Assembly (NCBI GenBank): GCA_030681795.1 | Contig: JAUXRG010000031.1 | Span: 62,001 to 126,000 of the forward strand | DNA length: 64,000 nucleotides | Source of the DNA: Rubrivivax sp. | GTDB lineage: Bacteria; Pseudomonadota; Gammaproteobacteria; Burkholderiales; Burkholderiaceae_C | Direction: 5' to 3' | In this document: piece by piece, positions 17,835-26,447 of the stretch | How the letters are laid out: the number at the start of each line of letters is the position of its first letter | Position numbering within the stretch: the first letter of the stretch is position 1 | The notes under the pieces: generated by a model | Seen by the model: only the letters and a program-made list of their open reading frames with translations | Database searches by the model: none | Told to the model about the DNA's origin: nothing | Translations under genes and position numbers: made by a program

Positions 17835-18770
17835 ATGTCGATGTCCGACCGCGACGGCAAGATCTGGATGGACGGCCAACTGGTCGAGTGGCGCGACGCC
17901 AAGATCCACGTGCTGAGCCACACGCTGCACTACGGCTGTGGCGCCTTCGAGGGTGTGCGGGCCTACAAGACCAGCCAGGGCACGGCGATCTTCCGCCTGC
18001 GCGAGCACACCGAGCGCCTGTTCAACAGCGCCAAGATCCTGCGCATGAAGATCCCCTTCACGCCGCAGCAGGTCAACGACGCGCAGTGCGAGGTGATGCG
18101 TGCGAACAAGCTCGAGAGCGGCTACCTGCGCCCGCTGACCTGGATCGGCGACCAGAAACTCGGCGTCAGCCCCAAGGGCAACACCGTGCACCTGATGGTG
18201 GCCGCCTGGCCCTGGGGCGCGTACCTGGGCGAAGAGGGCATGAAGCGCGGCATCCGCGTGAAGATCAGCAGCTATACGCGCCACCACGTCAACATCACCA
18301 TGACGCAGGCCAAGGCGGTGAGCAACTACACCAACTCGATCCTGGCCAACCTCGAGGCCACCGAAGACGGCTACGACGAGGCCATGCTGCTCGACGCCTC
18401 GGGCTTCGTCAGCGAGGGCGCGGGCGAGAACCTCTTCGTCATCAAGGGCGGCGTGGTCTACACCCCGGATCTCTCGGCCGGCGCGCTCAACGGCATCACG
18501 CGCAATACCGTCTTCCACATCTGCCAGGACCTGGGCCTGAAACTCGTCGAAAAGCGCATCACGCGCGACGAGGTCTATATCTGCGACGAGGCCTTCTTCA
18601 CCGGCACGGCGGCCGAGGTCACGCCGATTCGCGAGCTCGACCGCATCGAGCTCGGCAGTGGCGAATTTGCGGGGGTGCGCGGCCCCATCACCGAGAAAAT
18701 CCAATCGGCCTTCTTCGATATCGTGAACGGCCGCAACCCCAAGTACGCCGACTGGCTGACCCTGGTCTGA
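17835..18770 (+). CDS. ilvE: Branched-chain amino acid aminotransferase
   Basis: IlvE (311 aa) is the fold-type IV PLP aminotransferase that performs the last step of valine, leucine and isoleucine synthesis and the first of their breakdown. The N-terminus DGKIWMDGQLVEWRDAKIHV and the HYGCGAFEGVRAY block are diagnostic. The Schiff-base lysine is K160 in MTQAKAVSNYTNS, and ASGFVSEGAGENLF and FFTGTAAEVTPI bind the cofactor phosphate. The start ATG 17835 has AAGGAG 6 bp upstream. A CHCC zinc protein follows after 7 bp, suggesting one transcript. Confidence 0.95.
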   Translation: MSMSDRDGKIWMDGQLVEWRDAKIHVLSHTLHYGCGAFEGVRAYKTSQGTAIFRLREHTERLFNSAKILRMKIPFTPQQVNDAQCEVMRANKLESGYLRPLTWIGDQKLGVSPKGNTVHLMVAAWPWGAYLGEEGMKRGIRVKISSYTRHHVNITMTQAKAVSNYTNSILANLEATEDGYDEAMLLDASGFVSEGAGENLFVIKGGVVYTPDLSAGALNGITRNTVFHICQDLGLKLVEKRITRDEVYICDEAFFTGTAAEVTPIRELDRIELGSGEFAGVRGPITEKIQSAFFDIVNGRNPKYADWLTLV

Positions 18771-18777
18771 ACGCGTC

Positions 18778-18987
18778 ATGAGTGCGCAGCCCAAGGCCCT
18801 GGTCGAGCTGGCCGCCGCCGACCTGCGGGGCCCCGGTGTCGTGTGCTGCCCGAACCCGCGCATGCCGCTATGGAGCGGCCACCCCAAGATCTACATCGAC
18901 GTGGCCACCACGGGTGAAGGCCGCTGCCCCTATTGCGGCACGGTCTACCGGCTGAAGGCCGGCGAGAAGGTGGGCGCCGGGCACTGA
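18778..18987 (+). CDS. CHCC-type zinc-finger protein
   Basis: This is a 69-aa protein with the zinc ligands C24 (or C23), H35, C50 and C53, the arrangement of the zf-CHCC family related to the 13-kDa (NDUFS6) subunit of mitochondrial complex I. The surrounding motif is HPKIYIDV followed by CPYCGTVY, which is highly typical. Free-standing bacterial members have no proven function. It lies directly behind ilvE on the same strand. Confidence 0.88.
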   Translation: MSAQPKALVELAAADLRGPGVVCCPNPRMPLWSGHPKIYIDVATTGEGRCPYCGTVYRLKAGEKVGAGH

Positions 18988-19156
18988 GTTCGATGCGCGG
19001 CGGTGTCGTGGGGTCAGGCCTTCCCACCGGCCACGGCCAGGCCGGGCAATTGCCGCGTTCACGCCGGCGCCGTGTGTGCACCAGCGCACAGACCGACAAG
19101 ACGTTCGTCGCATAGCGTGTCTTGTGCCCCTGCACGTGCCATCAAAGAAGTCCCAC

Positions 19157-20197
19157 ATGCCTGTGCGCCTGTCGACTCTGCTGCTCGCCCACCTTGCGGT
19201 CGGGCTGGGCGCATGCGCTTCTGTGCAACCGCCCTTGCCCGAGACCGGCCGCGCCGAAGCGCCTGCCGTGAGCCGCGCTCCCCCGGCCACGGTGGCTGCC
19301 ACCGAGGTGGTGCCTGTGCCGACGCCCGACGCTCCCCAGCAAGAGGTGCTGGAAGCCACGCGACGGTCGGTACGCTCGGGCGTCGAGTGGCTGGCGCGAG
19401 GTGTCGATGGCTGGTTCGGCGACAAGCCGTTCCGCGAAGGCGGCAAGGTGACCGACGGCCGCGTCAGCATCGGCTGGTTCAAGCGCCAGGATCAGAGCGC
19501 AGACTTCGACGTGCGCTTCAACGCCCATTTCCGATTGCCGAACATCGAGAAAAACGCCTATCTGTTCGTCGGGCGCGATGATCCGCGCGAAGTGGTCAGG
19601 GACAAGCCGGACGCCCTTTCCCGGGTGCAGGTGCTGCGGGCGAACCGACTCTCGGACCGCAGCTTCCTGGCCGGACTGGGGCTGTCGCTGCGCGATTCGC
19701 TCGACTTCCGGCTGGGCCTGGGCCCAGGGTTCAAGCCGTTCGCACAGGTGCGATACGACCACAGTTGGGAGGCCGGCCTGGGCCACCTGATCGACTTCCG
19801 CGAGACCTTGTTCCTGACGAAGGACGACCGCTTCGGCTCGACCACGGCCCTGTCGTACGAGCATGTCTTCTCGCCGACACTCGTTGCGCGCTGGCTCAAT
19901 GCGGCGACGATCACGCAGGTGTCGAGGAATTTCGAATGGTCCAGCAGCCTGGGCGCCTACCACTCGCTGGGCCGGCAGCGCCTGCTGTCGTTAGAAATGC
20001 TCTTCAACGGCACCGGTACGCAGGGCACTGGCGTAGGCCTGTCCGACCGTGGCCTGGTGGCCAAATGGGAGCAGCCGATCTACAGGAATTGGTTGCTCTG
20101 CGAGATCGTGGGCGGTCACTTCTGGACGCGCGCTGACGCGGCCAGTGAACGCCACCGCGTCTGGGCATTCGGCGGCAGCCTGAAGATGCGGTTCTGA
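19157..20197 (+). CDS. Predicted outer-membrane lipoprotein of unknown function
   Basis: This 346-aa protein starts with a lipoprotein signal; the lipobox LGAC ends at C20. A proline/alanine-rich linker of about 60 residues follows. The rest has alternating hydrophobic strands, many aromatic residues at segment ends and a final phenylalanine (LKMRF), features of outer-membrane beta-barrels. I do not recognise a family. The start at ATG 19157 has a purine-rich AAAGAAG upstream and places the signal peptide correctly; an earlier in-frame ATG at 19076 would put 27 residues before the signal. It stands upstream of the efflux operon but is separated from it by about 250 bp. Confidence 0.7.
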   Translation: MPVRLSTLLLAHLAVGLGACASVQPPLPETGRAEAPAVSRAPPATVAATEVVPVPTPDAPQQEVLEATRRSVRSGVEWLARGVDGWFGDKPFREGGKVTDGRVSIGWFKRQDQSADFDVRFNAHFRLPNIEKNAYLFVGRDDPREVVRDKPDALSRVQVLRANRLSDRSFLAGLGLSLRDSLDFRLGLGPGFKPFAQVRYDHSWEAGLGHLIDFRETLFLTKDDRFGSTTALSYEHVFSPTLVARWLNAATITQVSRNFEWSSSLGAYHSLGRQRLLSLEMLFNGTGTQGTGVGLSDRGLVAKWEQPIYRNWLLCEIVGGHFWTRADAASERHRVWAFGGSLKMRF

Positions 20198-20297
20198 GGG
20201 AGCCCTTGGCCACCACTCAGTGGCTGAGCGGCGGTCGAAGGATGACGCCGGTGTGGCTGAGCACTTCAACCACCCAACTCATCATCGAGGAGTTCCC

Positions 20298-20444
20298 GTG
20301 AATCTGCTCCTGGGCTTGGCACCGTTGATATCGCTTGTCGCCGGGATCCTGATCCTCGTGATGCCGTGCTGCAGCACGGCCGGCTCGAAGGATGCAATCT
20401 GTGGGACAGTGCACCGACACCTCGCAGCTTGCAGCGCAAACTGA
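20298..20444 (+). pseudogene. DUF3096-like small membrane protein, C-terminus lost
   Basis: A GTG start at 20298 with CGAGGAG upstream opens a 48-codon frame. Its first 23 residues, NLLLGLAPLISLVAGILILVMP, are what I know as the N-terminal half of the tiny DUF3096 membrane proteins. In that family a second hydrophobic helix starting near RLLNYIVA should follow. Here the sequence changes abruptly to a cysteine- and polar-rich tail (CCSTAGSKDAICGTV) that has no family character. A deletion or frameshift has probably removed the second helix. It ends just before the efflux outer-membrane gene. Confidence 0.5.
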
Positions 20445-20449
20445 AAGCC

Positions 20450-21934
20450 ATGCCTCGCCACCATCCTCTCGACGGGCTGGACGCAGCGCGCAGGGTGGGC
20501 TTCGGCGCTGTGGCCCTGTGGCTGCTGAGTGGCTGCGCCGCGCTGCAGCCTGGCGGCACGGTGCCCGGCGAGGCCGACGTGCCGGCCACCTGGTCGGCAG
20601 CGGCTGCGGCCCCCCGGGCCATGTCGCTGGCGGACTGGTGGCAGCGCTTCGGCGACCCCACGCTGGCGCAACTCGTGGCCGACGCGATGCAGGCCAACAC
20701 CGGCGTGCTCGCCGCGCAGGCGGGGCTGCGCCAGGCGCGCGCGCTGCGCGACGTGGCCAGCGCGGGTCTGCGGCCCACGCTGGGCAGTTCGGCATCGGCC
20801 CAGCACGGCACGCGCGGCGGCGACAGCACGGGCAACAGTTTTCAGCTCGGGCTCGATGCAAGCTGGGAACTGGACGTCTTCGGCGCCAACCGCAGCGCGC
20901 TGGCCACCAGCCAGGCCGCGGCGCGCGCCAGCGCGGCCAGCCTGGGCGATGTGCAGGTGTCCATCGCCGCCGAGGTGGCCTTGAACTACATCGCGCTGCG
21001 CGCTGCGCAGGCACGGCTGGCGATCGCCAGCGACAACCTCGCCAGCCAGCTGCAGACGCTGCAACTCACCGAATGGCGGGTGCAGGCCGGCTTGCTCAGT
21101 GCGTTGGAAGCCGAGCAGGCGCGTGCCGCGGCGGCGCAGGTGCGTGCGCAGATACCGGGGTTGCAGACGAGCATCGAACAAGCCGCCCACGCACTCGCCG
21201 TGCTCACGGGCCGGCCGCCCGCGGCCTTGGCGGCGCTGGTGGCCGCACCCCGCGCCGTGCCGCAGGCGGCGGGCACCCTGGCGCTGGCCATCCCGGCCGA
21301 GACCCTGCGCCAACGGCCCGACGTGCGCGCCGCCGAACAGCAGGTGCTGGCCGCGCAGGGCCGGGTCGCACAGGCCGACGCGGCGCGCTATCCCAGCTTC
21401 AGGCTCGGCGGCTCGCTCGGCCTGAACGCGCTCACGCTCGGCGCTTTGGGCCACAGCGCGGCCGTCGTCACTTCGCTGCTGGGCAGCGTGAGCCTGCCAC
21501 TGTTTGACGGCGGTGCTGCGCGCGCCCAGGTCAGTGCGCAGCAGGCGGCGCTGGACCAGGCCCGCGCCTCCTACCGCGGTACCGTGCTCACGGCCCTGCA
21601 GCACGTGGAAGACGCCCTCGTCGCCCTGCGCGGCGACCTCGAACGCGAAGCCCGTCTGCAACAGGCGGCCCAGGCCGCGACCCAGTCCGCCACGCTGGCG
21701 CGCCAGCGCTTCAGCAGTGGGCTGATCGATTTCCAGACCGTGCTCGAGACGCAGCGCAGCCAGCTCGGCGCGCAGGACAGCCTGGCCAGCGCCGGCGCCG
21801 ATGTCAGCGCCGACCATGTACGCCTGTTCAAGGCCCTGGGTGGCGGCTGGCGCCCAGACGAGGACAGCGGCGACCGACGGCCCGACGAAGACGTCACGCC
21901 GACCCCATCCACCGAAACCAGACCCGCGCCCTGA
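20450..21934 (+). CDS. Efflux outer-membrane lipoprotein, NodT/TolC family
   Basis: This 494-aa protein is the outer-membrane channel of the tripartite pump encoded here. The signal ends in the lipobox LSGC with lipidated C29. Two OEP repeats follow, with long helical segments and strands; SLADWWQRFGDPTLAQLV and the ETLRQRPDVRAAEQQVLAA block are typical of the NodT subfamily. The C-terminal 30 residues are acidic and low in complexity. The stop codon overlaps the start of the adaptor gene (TGATG at 21932-21936). Exported substrates cannot be inferred. Confidence 0.92.
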   Translation: MPRHHPLDGLDAARRVGFGAVALWLLSGCAALQPGGTVPGEADVPATWSAAAAAPRAMSLADWWQRFGDPTLAQLVADAMQANTGVLAAQAGLRQARALRDVASAGLRPTLGSSASAQHGTRGGDSTGNSFQLGLDASWELDVFGANRSALATSQAAARASAASLGDVQVSIAAEVALNYIALRAAQARLAIASDNLASQLQTLQLTEWRVQAGLLSALEAEQARAAAAQVRAQIPGLQTSIEQAAHALAVLTGRPPAALAALVAAPRAVPQAAGTLALAIPAETLRQRPDVRAAEQQVLAAQGRVAQADAARYPSFRLGGSLGLNALTLGALGHSAAVVTSLLGSVSLPLFDGGAARAQVSAQQAALDQARASYRGTVLTALQHVEDALVALRGDLEREARLQQAAQAATQSATLARQRFSSGLIDFQTVLETQRSQLGAQDSLASAGADVSADHVRLFKALGGGWRPDEDSGDRRPDEDVTPTPSTETRPAP

Positions 21935-23262
21935 TGACCGAGCCCACAGACAGCCCTACGGCCGTACCCACGGCTGCCGCCAAGCCTACCGACCTGCGCA
22001 CGCTGCTGGCCGAACCTTCGGCCCACGCCTGGTATCGCCGCCCTGCCCTATGGGCTGGCGTGGCCCTGGTCCTTGCCGCCGGCGGCGGTTTCTGGTGGTG
22101 GCAATCCAGCCGCGCCGCCAACGCCGCCCCGAGCTACACCACGCAGCCGGTGACGCGCGGCGACCTTACGCTCAAGGTCACGGCCAACGGCACGCTGCAG
22201 CCGACGCGCAGCATCAGCATCGGCAGCGAGCTCTCGGGCACGGTGCTGAAGGTCAACGTTGACGTCAACGACCGCGTGAAGAAGGGCCAGGTGATGGTGG
22301 TGCTCGACACCGCCAAGCTGGGCGACCAGATCCTGCGCTCGCAGGCCGCGGTGGCATCGGCGCAGGGCCGCCTCGCGCAGGCCGCGGCCACGGTGCAGGA
22401 AGCGCGGGCCACGCTGGCGCGGCTGGAAGAAGTGGCGCGACTCTCGGGCGGCCAGGTGCCCTCCAGGGCCGAACTCGACGGAGGCCGCGCCACCCTGGCC
22501 CGCGCCGTGGCTGACCACGCCAGTGCGCTGGCCGGCGTGAAGGACGCGCAGGCGGCGCTGTCGACCGACCAGATCAACCTGTCCAAGGCCTCCATCGTCG
22601 CCCCGGCCGACGGCATCGTGCTCACGCGCAGCGTCGACCCGGGCAATGCCGTGGCCGCATCGTTGCAGGCGGTGACGCTCTTCACCCTGGCCGAAGACCT
22701 GGCCAAGCTGCGACTGTGGGTCTATGTCGACGAGGCCGACGTGAGCTCGGTGAAGGTCGGCCAAGACGCCAGCTTCACCGTCAGCGCCTATCCGAACCGC
22801 CCTTTCCCGGCCCTCGTGACGCGCGTGGGCTTCGGCTCCACCATCACCGACAACGTCGTCACTTACCTCACCTACCTGGACGTGGACAACACCGAACTCA
22901 ACCTGCGCCCGGGCATGACGGCCACCGCCACCATCACGGCCACGCAAAGCAAGGACGTGCTGCTGGTGCCGAATGCCGCGCTGCGCTACACGCCCAGCGC
23001 CGCCGGCGCCGGGCCGGCGGCCACGAAAAACATCACCTCGAGCCTGATGCCGCGCATACCACGCAGCACCACGCGCAGGCCTGCCGCGGCCGGCGCCAAC
23101 ACGGCCGCGGCGCGGCAGGTGTGGGTGTTGCGTGACGGTGCCGCCGTGGCGATCGCCGTGACGCCGGGCATCAGCGACGGCCACATGACCGAGATCACCA
23201 GCGGCGACTTGAAGGCCGGCATGCGGGTGATCACCGACCAGAAGTCGGCTGCTGCAAAGTGA
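21934..23262 (+). CDS. macA: MacA-like periplasmic adaptor of ABC efflux pump
   Basis: This membrane-fusion protein (442 aa) connects the MacB transporter to the outer-membrane channel. A single membrane anchor lies near residues 31-49 (LWAGVALVLAAGGGFWWWQ). The biotinyl-lipoyl region (VTANGTLQPTRSISIGSELSG) and a helical hairpin follow, then the second lipoyl half (SIVAPADGIVLTRSVDPGN). The C-terminal beta-barrel and membrane-proximal domain complete it. There is an extra low-complexity insert around residues 350-390 rich in arginine, threonine and alanine. It overlaps its neighbours on both sides. Confidence 0.9.
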   Translation: MTEPTDSPTAVPTAAAKPTDLRTLLAEPSAHAWYRRPALWAGVALVLAAGGGFWWWQSSRAANAAPSYTTQPVTRGDLTLKVTANGTLQPTRSISIGSELSGTVLKVNVDVNDRVKKGQVMVVLDTAKLGDQILRSQAAVASAQGRLAQAAATVQEARATLARLEEVARLSGGQVPSRAELDGGRATLARAVADHASALAGVKDAQAALSTDQINLSKASIVAPADGIVLTRSVDPGNAVAASLQAVTLFTLAEDLAKLRLWVYVDEADVSSVKVGQDASFTVSAYPNRPFPALVTRVGFGSTITDNVVTYLTYLDVDNTELNLRPGMTATATITATQSKDVLLVPNAALRYTPSAAGAGPAATKNITSSLMPRIPRSTTRRPAAAGANTAAARQVWVLRDGAAVAIAVTPGISDGHMTEITSGDLKAGMRVITDQKSAAAK

Positions 23263-24011
23263 ATGAGCTGCTGATCCAGCTGCGCGGCGTGACCAAGCGC
23301 TACGGCAGTGGCGCGGCCGAGTTGATGGCCCTCAAGGGCATCGATCTGGACATCCGGGCCGGCGAGTTCGTCGCCATCATGGGCCCCAGCGGCTCGGGCA
23401 AGAGCACGGCCATGAACATCCTGGGCTGCCTGGACACGCCCACGGCAGGGCAGTACCTGTTCATGGGCCACCGCGTCGAGGCGCTCAGCCGCGACCAGCG
23501 CGCGCGGCTGCGCCGGCGCTACCTGGGCTTCGTCTTCCAGGGCTTCAACCTGCTGGCGCGCACCTCGGCGCAGGAAAACGTGGACCTGCCGCTGCTGTAC
23601 CGCGGCGACAGCGCCGCCGTGCGCCGAGCGGCGGCCGCCAAGGCGCTGCAGTCGGTGGGGCTGGGCGGCTGGGAACACCACACGCCGGGCGAACTCTCGG
23701 GCGGGCAGCAGCAGCGCGTGGCCATCGCGCGGGCCATCGGCTCCGAGCCCGCCGTGGTGCTCGCCGAAGAGCCAACGGGCAACAACCACACCCAGCGCAG
23801 CCACGAGATCATGGGCCTGCTCCTGGCGCTGAACCGCGACCACGGCATCACCGTGCTCATGGTCACGCACGAGCAGGACATGGCGGCCTACGCGCACCGC
23901 AGGGTGCAGTTCGTCGACGGGGGCATCGCCAGCGACGTGGCCAACCCGAACCCGACGACGACGGCCCCGCCCGTGCCCGCCGAAGCCGCTGCCGCGGCCG
24001 TGAGTCCGTAA
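23259..24011 (+). CDS. MacB-type ABC ATPase with altered Walker B and D-loop
   Basis: This is the separate ATPase subunit (250 aa) of a MacAB/LolCDE-type pump. In E. coli MacB it is fused to the permease; here it is a separate gene. Walker A (GPSGSGKST, 42-50), the Q-loop (Q94), the signature LSGGQQQR and the switch histidine H204 are intact. The Walker B region reads VVLAEEPTGNNHTQ, where the family has a D-E pair and NLDT. Thus the magnesium-coordinating aspartate is E170 and the D-loop residues are N176/H177. The catalytic glutamate E171 remains. A proline/alanine tail ends the protein. The start is GTG 23259, overlapping the macA stop. Confidence 0.88.
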   Translation: MNELLIQLRGVTKRYGSGAAELMALKGIDLDIRAGEFVAIMGPSGSGKSTAMNILGCLDTPTAGQYLFMGHRVEALSRDQRARLRRRYLGFVFQGFNLLARTSAQENVDLPLLYRGDSAAVRRAAAAKALQSVGLGGWEHHTPGELSGGQQQRVAIARAIGSEPAVVLAEEPTGNNHTQRSHEIMGLLLALNRDHGITVLMVTHEQDMAAYAHRRVQFVDGGIASDVANPNPTTTAPPVPAEAAAAAVSP

Positions 24012-25234
24012 TGCTCTACAGCGTGTTCATGCTGGCGCTGCGTTCGGTGCAACGCAATGTGCTGCGCTCGTTCCTCACCATCCTGGGCATCGTCATCGGC
24101 GTCAGTGCGGTGATCACCATGGTGACCCTGGGCAACGGCGCCACCGAGGCCATCCGCACGCAGATCTCCAGCCTGGGCACCAACCTGCTGATGGTCGGTC
24201 CGGGCCAGCGCACGCCCGGTGGCGGAGGCGGCGGTGTGCCGCAGTTCACCGAAGCCGATGCCGAGGCCATCGCCGCCGAGATCGGTGGCGTGGCCGCCGT
24301 GGCGCCGCTCAGCCGCGCCAGCGTCACCGTGGTCGGCAACGGGCGCAACTGGGCCACCAGCGTCACCGGCAGCACCAACGCGTGGTTCGAGACCGGCAAC
24401 TGGAAGCTCGCCGGCGGTCGCCTCTTCACCGCCGAGGAACAGGGCGCCGGCGCAGCCGTGTGCATCATCGGCGAGACGGTGCGGCGCGAGATCTTCGGCG
24501 GCCCCGTCGGCGGCCAGCCGGGCAGCAAGGGACTGGGCGAGCCATTGCGCATCCGCAAGTTCTCGTGCGACGTGATCGGCATCCTGGCCGCCAAGGGCCA
24601 GGGCGGCATGGGCGACCAGGACGACGCGGTGGTCGTGCCGCTGCACACGCTGCAGCGCCGCGTCACCGGCAGCACCAAGATCAACACGCTGTCGGTGTCG
24701 ATGGACGAAGGCAGCGACAGCACGCGGCTCAAGGCCAGCCTGCGCCAGCTGCTGCGCGAGCGGCGCAAGCTGGCCGAAGGCGACGACGACAACTTCAACA
24801 TCTTCGACACGCAGCAACTCGCCGAGACCCTTTCGAGCACCATGGGCGTGCTCACCACGCTGCTCGGCGCGGTGGCCGCGGTGAGCCTGCTGGTGGGCGG
24901 CATCGGCATCATGAACATCATGCTCGTCAGCGTCACCGAGCGCACGCGCGAGATCGGCCTGCGCCTGGCCGTGGGGGCGCTGGAAGGCGAAGTGCTGCTG
25001 CAGTTCCTCATCGAGGCGGTGGTGCTCTCGGCGCTGGGTGGGGTGATCGGCATCGCCATCGCCACCGGGGCGTCGTACGCCGGGTCCATCGTCATGGCGG
25101 TGCCCTATGTGTTCGACCCTGCGATCAACCTGCTGTCCCTGCTCTTCTCGGCGGCGATCGGCGTGGTCTTCGGGTACTTCCCGGCGCGGCGCGCGGCGCA
25201 GATGGACCCCATCGAGGCGCTGCGCCACGAGTGA
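24011..25234 (+). CDS. MacB-like ABC permease
   Basis: This 407-aa inner-membrane protein has the MacB fold: a first membrane helix (LRSFLTILGIVIGVSAVITMV), a large periplasmic domain of about 220 residues, and three C-terminal helices (FtsX domain) starting near LLGAVAAVSLLVGGIGIMNIM. The conserved VTERTREIGLRLAVGA coupling region is intact, and the end PARRAAQMDPIEALRHE is classic. A glycine run (residues 71-77) lies at the base of the periplasmic domain. The start overlaps the ATPase stop (TAATG). The permease looks fully functional, in contrast to its ATPase. Confidence 0.92.
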   Translation: MLYSVFMLALRSVQRNVLRSFLTILGIVIGVSAVITMVTLGNGATEAIRTQISSLGTNLLMVGPGQRTPGGGGGGVPQFTEADAEAIAAEIGGVAAVAPLSRASVTVVGNGRNWATSVTGSTNAWFETGNWKLAGGRLFTAEEQGAGAAVCIIGETVRREIFGGPVGGQPGSKGLGEPLRIRKFSCDVIGILAAKGQGGMGDQDDAVVVPLHTLQRRVTGSTKINTLSVSMDEGSDSTRLKASLRQLLRERRKLAEGDDDNFNIFDTQQLAETLSSTMGVLTTLLGAVAAVSLLVGGIGIMNIMLVSVTERTREIGLRLAVGALEGEVLLQFLIEAVVLSALGGVIGIAIATGASYAGSIVMAVPYVFDPAINLLSLLFSAAIGVVFGYFPARRAAQMDPIEALRHE

Positions 25235-25436
25235 CCGGCCCCGGGGCACCGCGCCGGCCCTTGCCGGTAGGCCGGCGACGCATGCCGTTGTAGGCGGGCA
25301 CCCCTTTCGACGCATGTGTACGGCGGCGCACCGACCCTGCCGGACCCGCAGGCCACCCTGCTGGCGTAGGGCTCGTGGGCTATGCCGTGATCACACGCAC
25401 ACCGAACGCGCTCTGGCCTTCATGAATGGACACACG

Positions 25437-25838
25437 ATGAATCACACCCGCAAGCCCACGCCACACCGCACCCTGCGACATCTCGCGCTGGGCACGGCAC
25501 TTTGCGGCGCCGCCCTGGCACTGGCGGCCTGCGCCACCACGCCGCCCCCCACTGCGCAGATGGCCGTCTCCAACGCTGCGCTGGCCCACGCCGTGGCCGC
25601 AGGCAGCGCCGAGTTCGCGCCAGTGGAAACGGCGATGGCGCGCGAAAAGATGGCCCGCGCCAACGCGGCCCTCGCCGCCAATACCCACGACACCGCCCTC
25701 GCACTGGCGCAGCAAGCGCAGGTCGATGCCCAACTGGCCGAGGCCAAGGCCGAGTCGGCCAAGGCTCGCAAGTCGGCTGACGCCTTGCAGGAGGCCGCCA
25801 GCGCCCTGCGCGAGGAAATGGCCCGCAAGACCCGTTGA
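25437..25838 (+). CDS. DUF4398-domain lipoprotein
   Basis: This 133-aa lipoprotein has a lipobox LAAC with C32. The mature part is a helical domain with PPTAQMAVSNAALAHAV, FAPVETAMAREKMARANAALAA and AQVDAQLAEAKAESAKA, the pattern of DUF4398. Such proteins accompany OmpA-like proteins in proteobacteria and are thought to be periplasmic or outer-membrane attached; their function is unknown. An alternative start at ATG 25422 would add five residues. The next gene also carries a DUF4398-like domain, so the pair probably acted together. Confidence 0.85.
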   Translation: MNHTRKPTPHRTLRHLALGTALCGAALALAACATTPPPTAQMAVSNAALAHAVAAGSAEFAPVETAMAREKMARANAALAANTHDTALALAQQAQVDAQLAEAKAESAKARKSADALQEAASALREEMARKTR

Positions 25839-25890
25839 CCGACCCCGTTGAAACAACCCTCTAGACGTCCAATCCGAACAGGAAGCTCCC

Positions 25891-26289
25891 ATGAAACCCG
25901 TCCGTCTTTACGCCCTGACCTTGCTCGCAGCCACGGCACTCGCCGCCTGCAGTTCGATGTCCGCCAACAACGTGATGCTCGACCAGGCGCGCAGCGACTA
26001 CCGAGGCGCCCAGGAGAATCCACAGATGCACGTGCTGGCCCCGGCCGAGCTGAAGCAGGCTGGCGATGCACTGGCCCTCGCCGATGCCGCCTTCGCACGG
26101 CGCGACGACACCGCCCAGGTCAACCAGTTGGCCTACCTGGCCCGGCAACGCGTGGCACTGGCACGTGAGGCCGCCGGCCGCAAGGACGCCGAGGCTGCCG
26201 TAGCCGAGGCCGCTGCCGAGCGCGACAAGTTGCGACTGGCTGCGCGCACGCGCGAAGCCGACGAAGCCACCCGCAGCGCAAGGCCTTGA
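25891..26289 (+). CDS. DUF4398 part of a DUF4398-OmpA lipoprotein, frame broken
   Basis: This is a 132-aa product: a lipoprotein signal with lipobox LAAC (C20), then a DUF4398 helical region with ARSDYRGAQENPQMHVLAPAELKQA and a long coiled stretch rich in alanine and glutamate. Homologues known to me continue after this coil into an OmpA peptidoglycan-binding domain. Here the frame stops at 26287-26289, and the rest of an OmpA domain continues in another frame. AGGAAG stands upstream of the ATG. The protein may still be made as a lipoprotein without its cell-wall anchor. Confidence 0.7.
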   Translation: MKPVRLYALTLLAATALAACSSMSANNVMLDQARSDYRGAQENPQMHVLAPAELKQAGDALALADAAFARRDDTAQVNQLAYLARQRVALAREAAGRKDAEAAVAEAAAERDKLRLAARTREADEATRSARP

Positions 26290-26426
26290 TCGAGGGTTAT
26301 ACCGACAGCACCGGCAGCGATGACATGAACCTGGCCTTGTCCGGCCGCCGGGCGGACGCCGTGCTCACGGCGCTGCTGGGCGCGGGCGTGGATCGCGGGC
26401 AACTGAGCGCCCCGTCGCTGGCCTGA
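26283..26426 (+). pseudogene. Remnant of OmpA C-terminal domain
   Basis: In a frame different from the preceding gene, the sequence reads ALIEGYTDSTGSDDMNLALS, then GRRADAVLTALLGAGV and a stop at 26424-26426. EGYTDSTG and the S-x-RRA block are the peptidoglycan-binding core of OmpA/Pal domains. The first half of the domain is missing. The join with the preceding coil (TRSA/ALIEG) suggests an internal deletion of roughly 60-70 codons that also shifted the frame. No start codon or ribosome site precedes it. Confidence 0.75.
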
Positions 26427-26447
26427 TGTCCCTCACGAGCTGAACCC

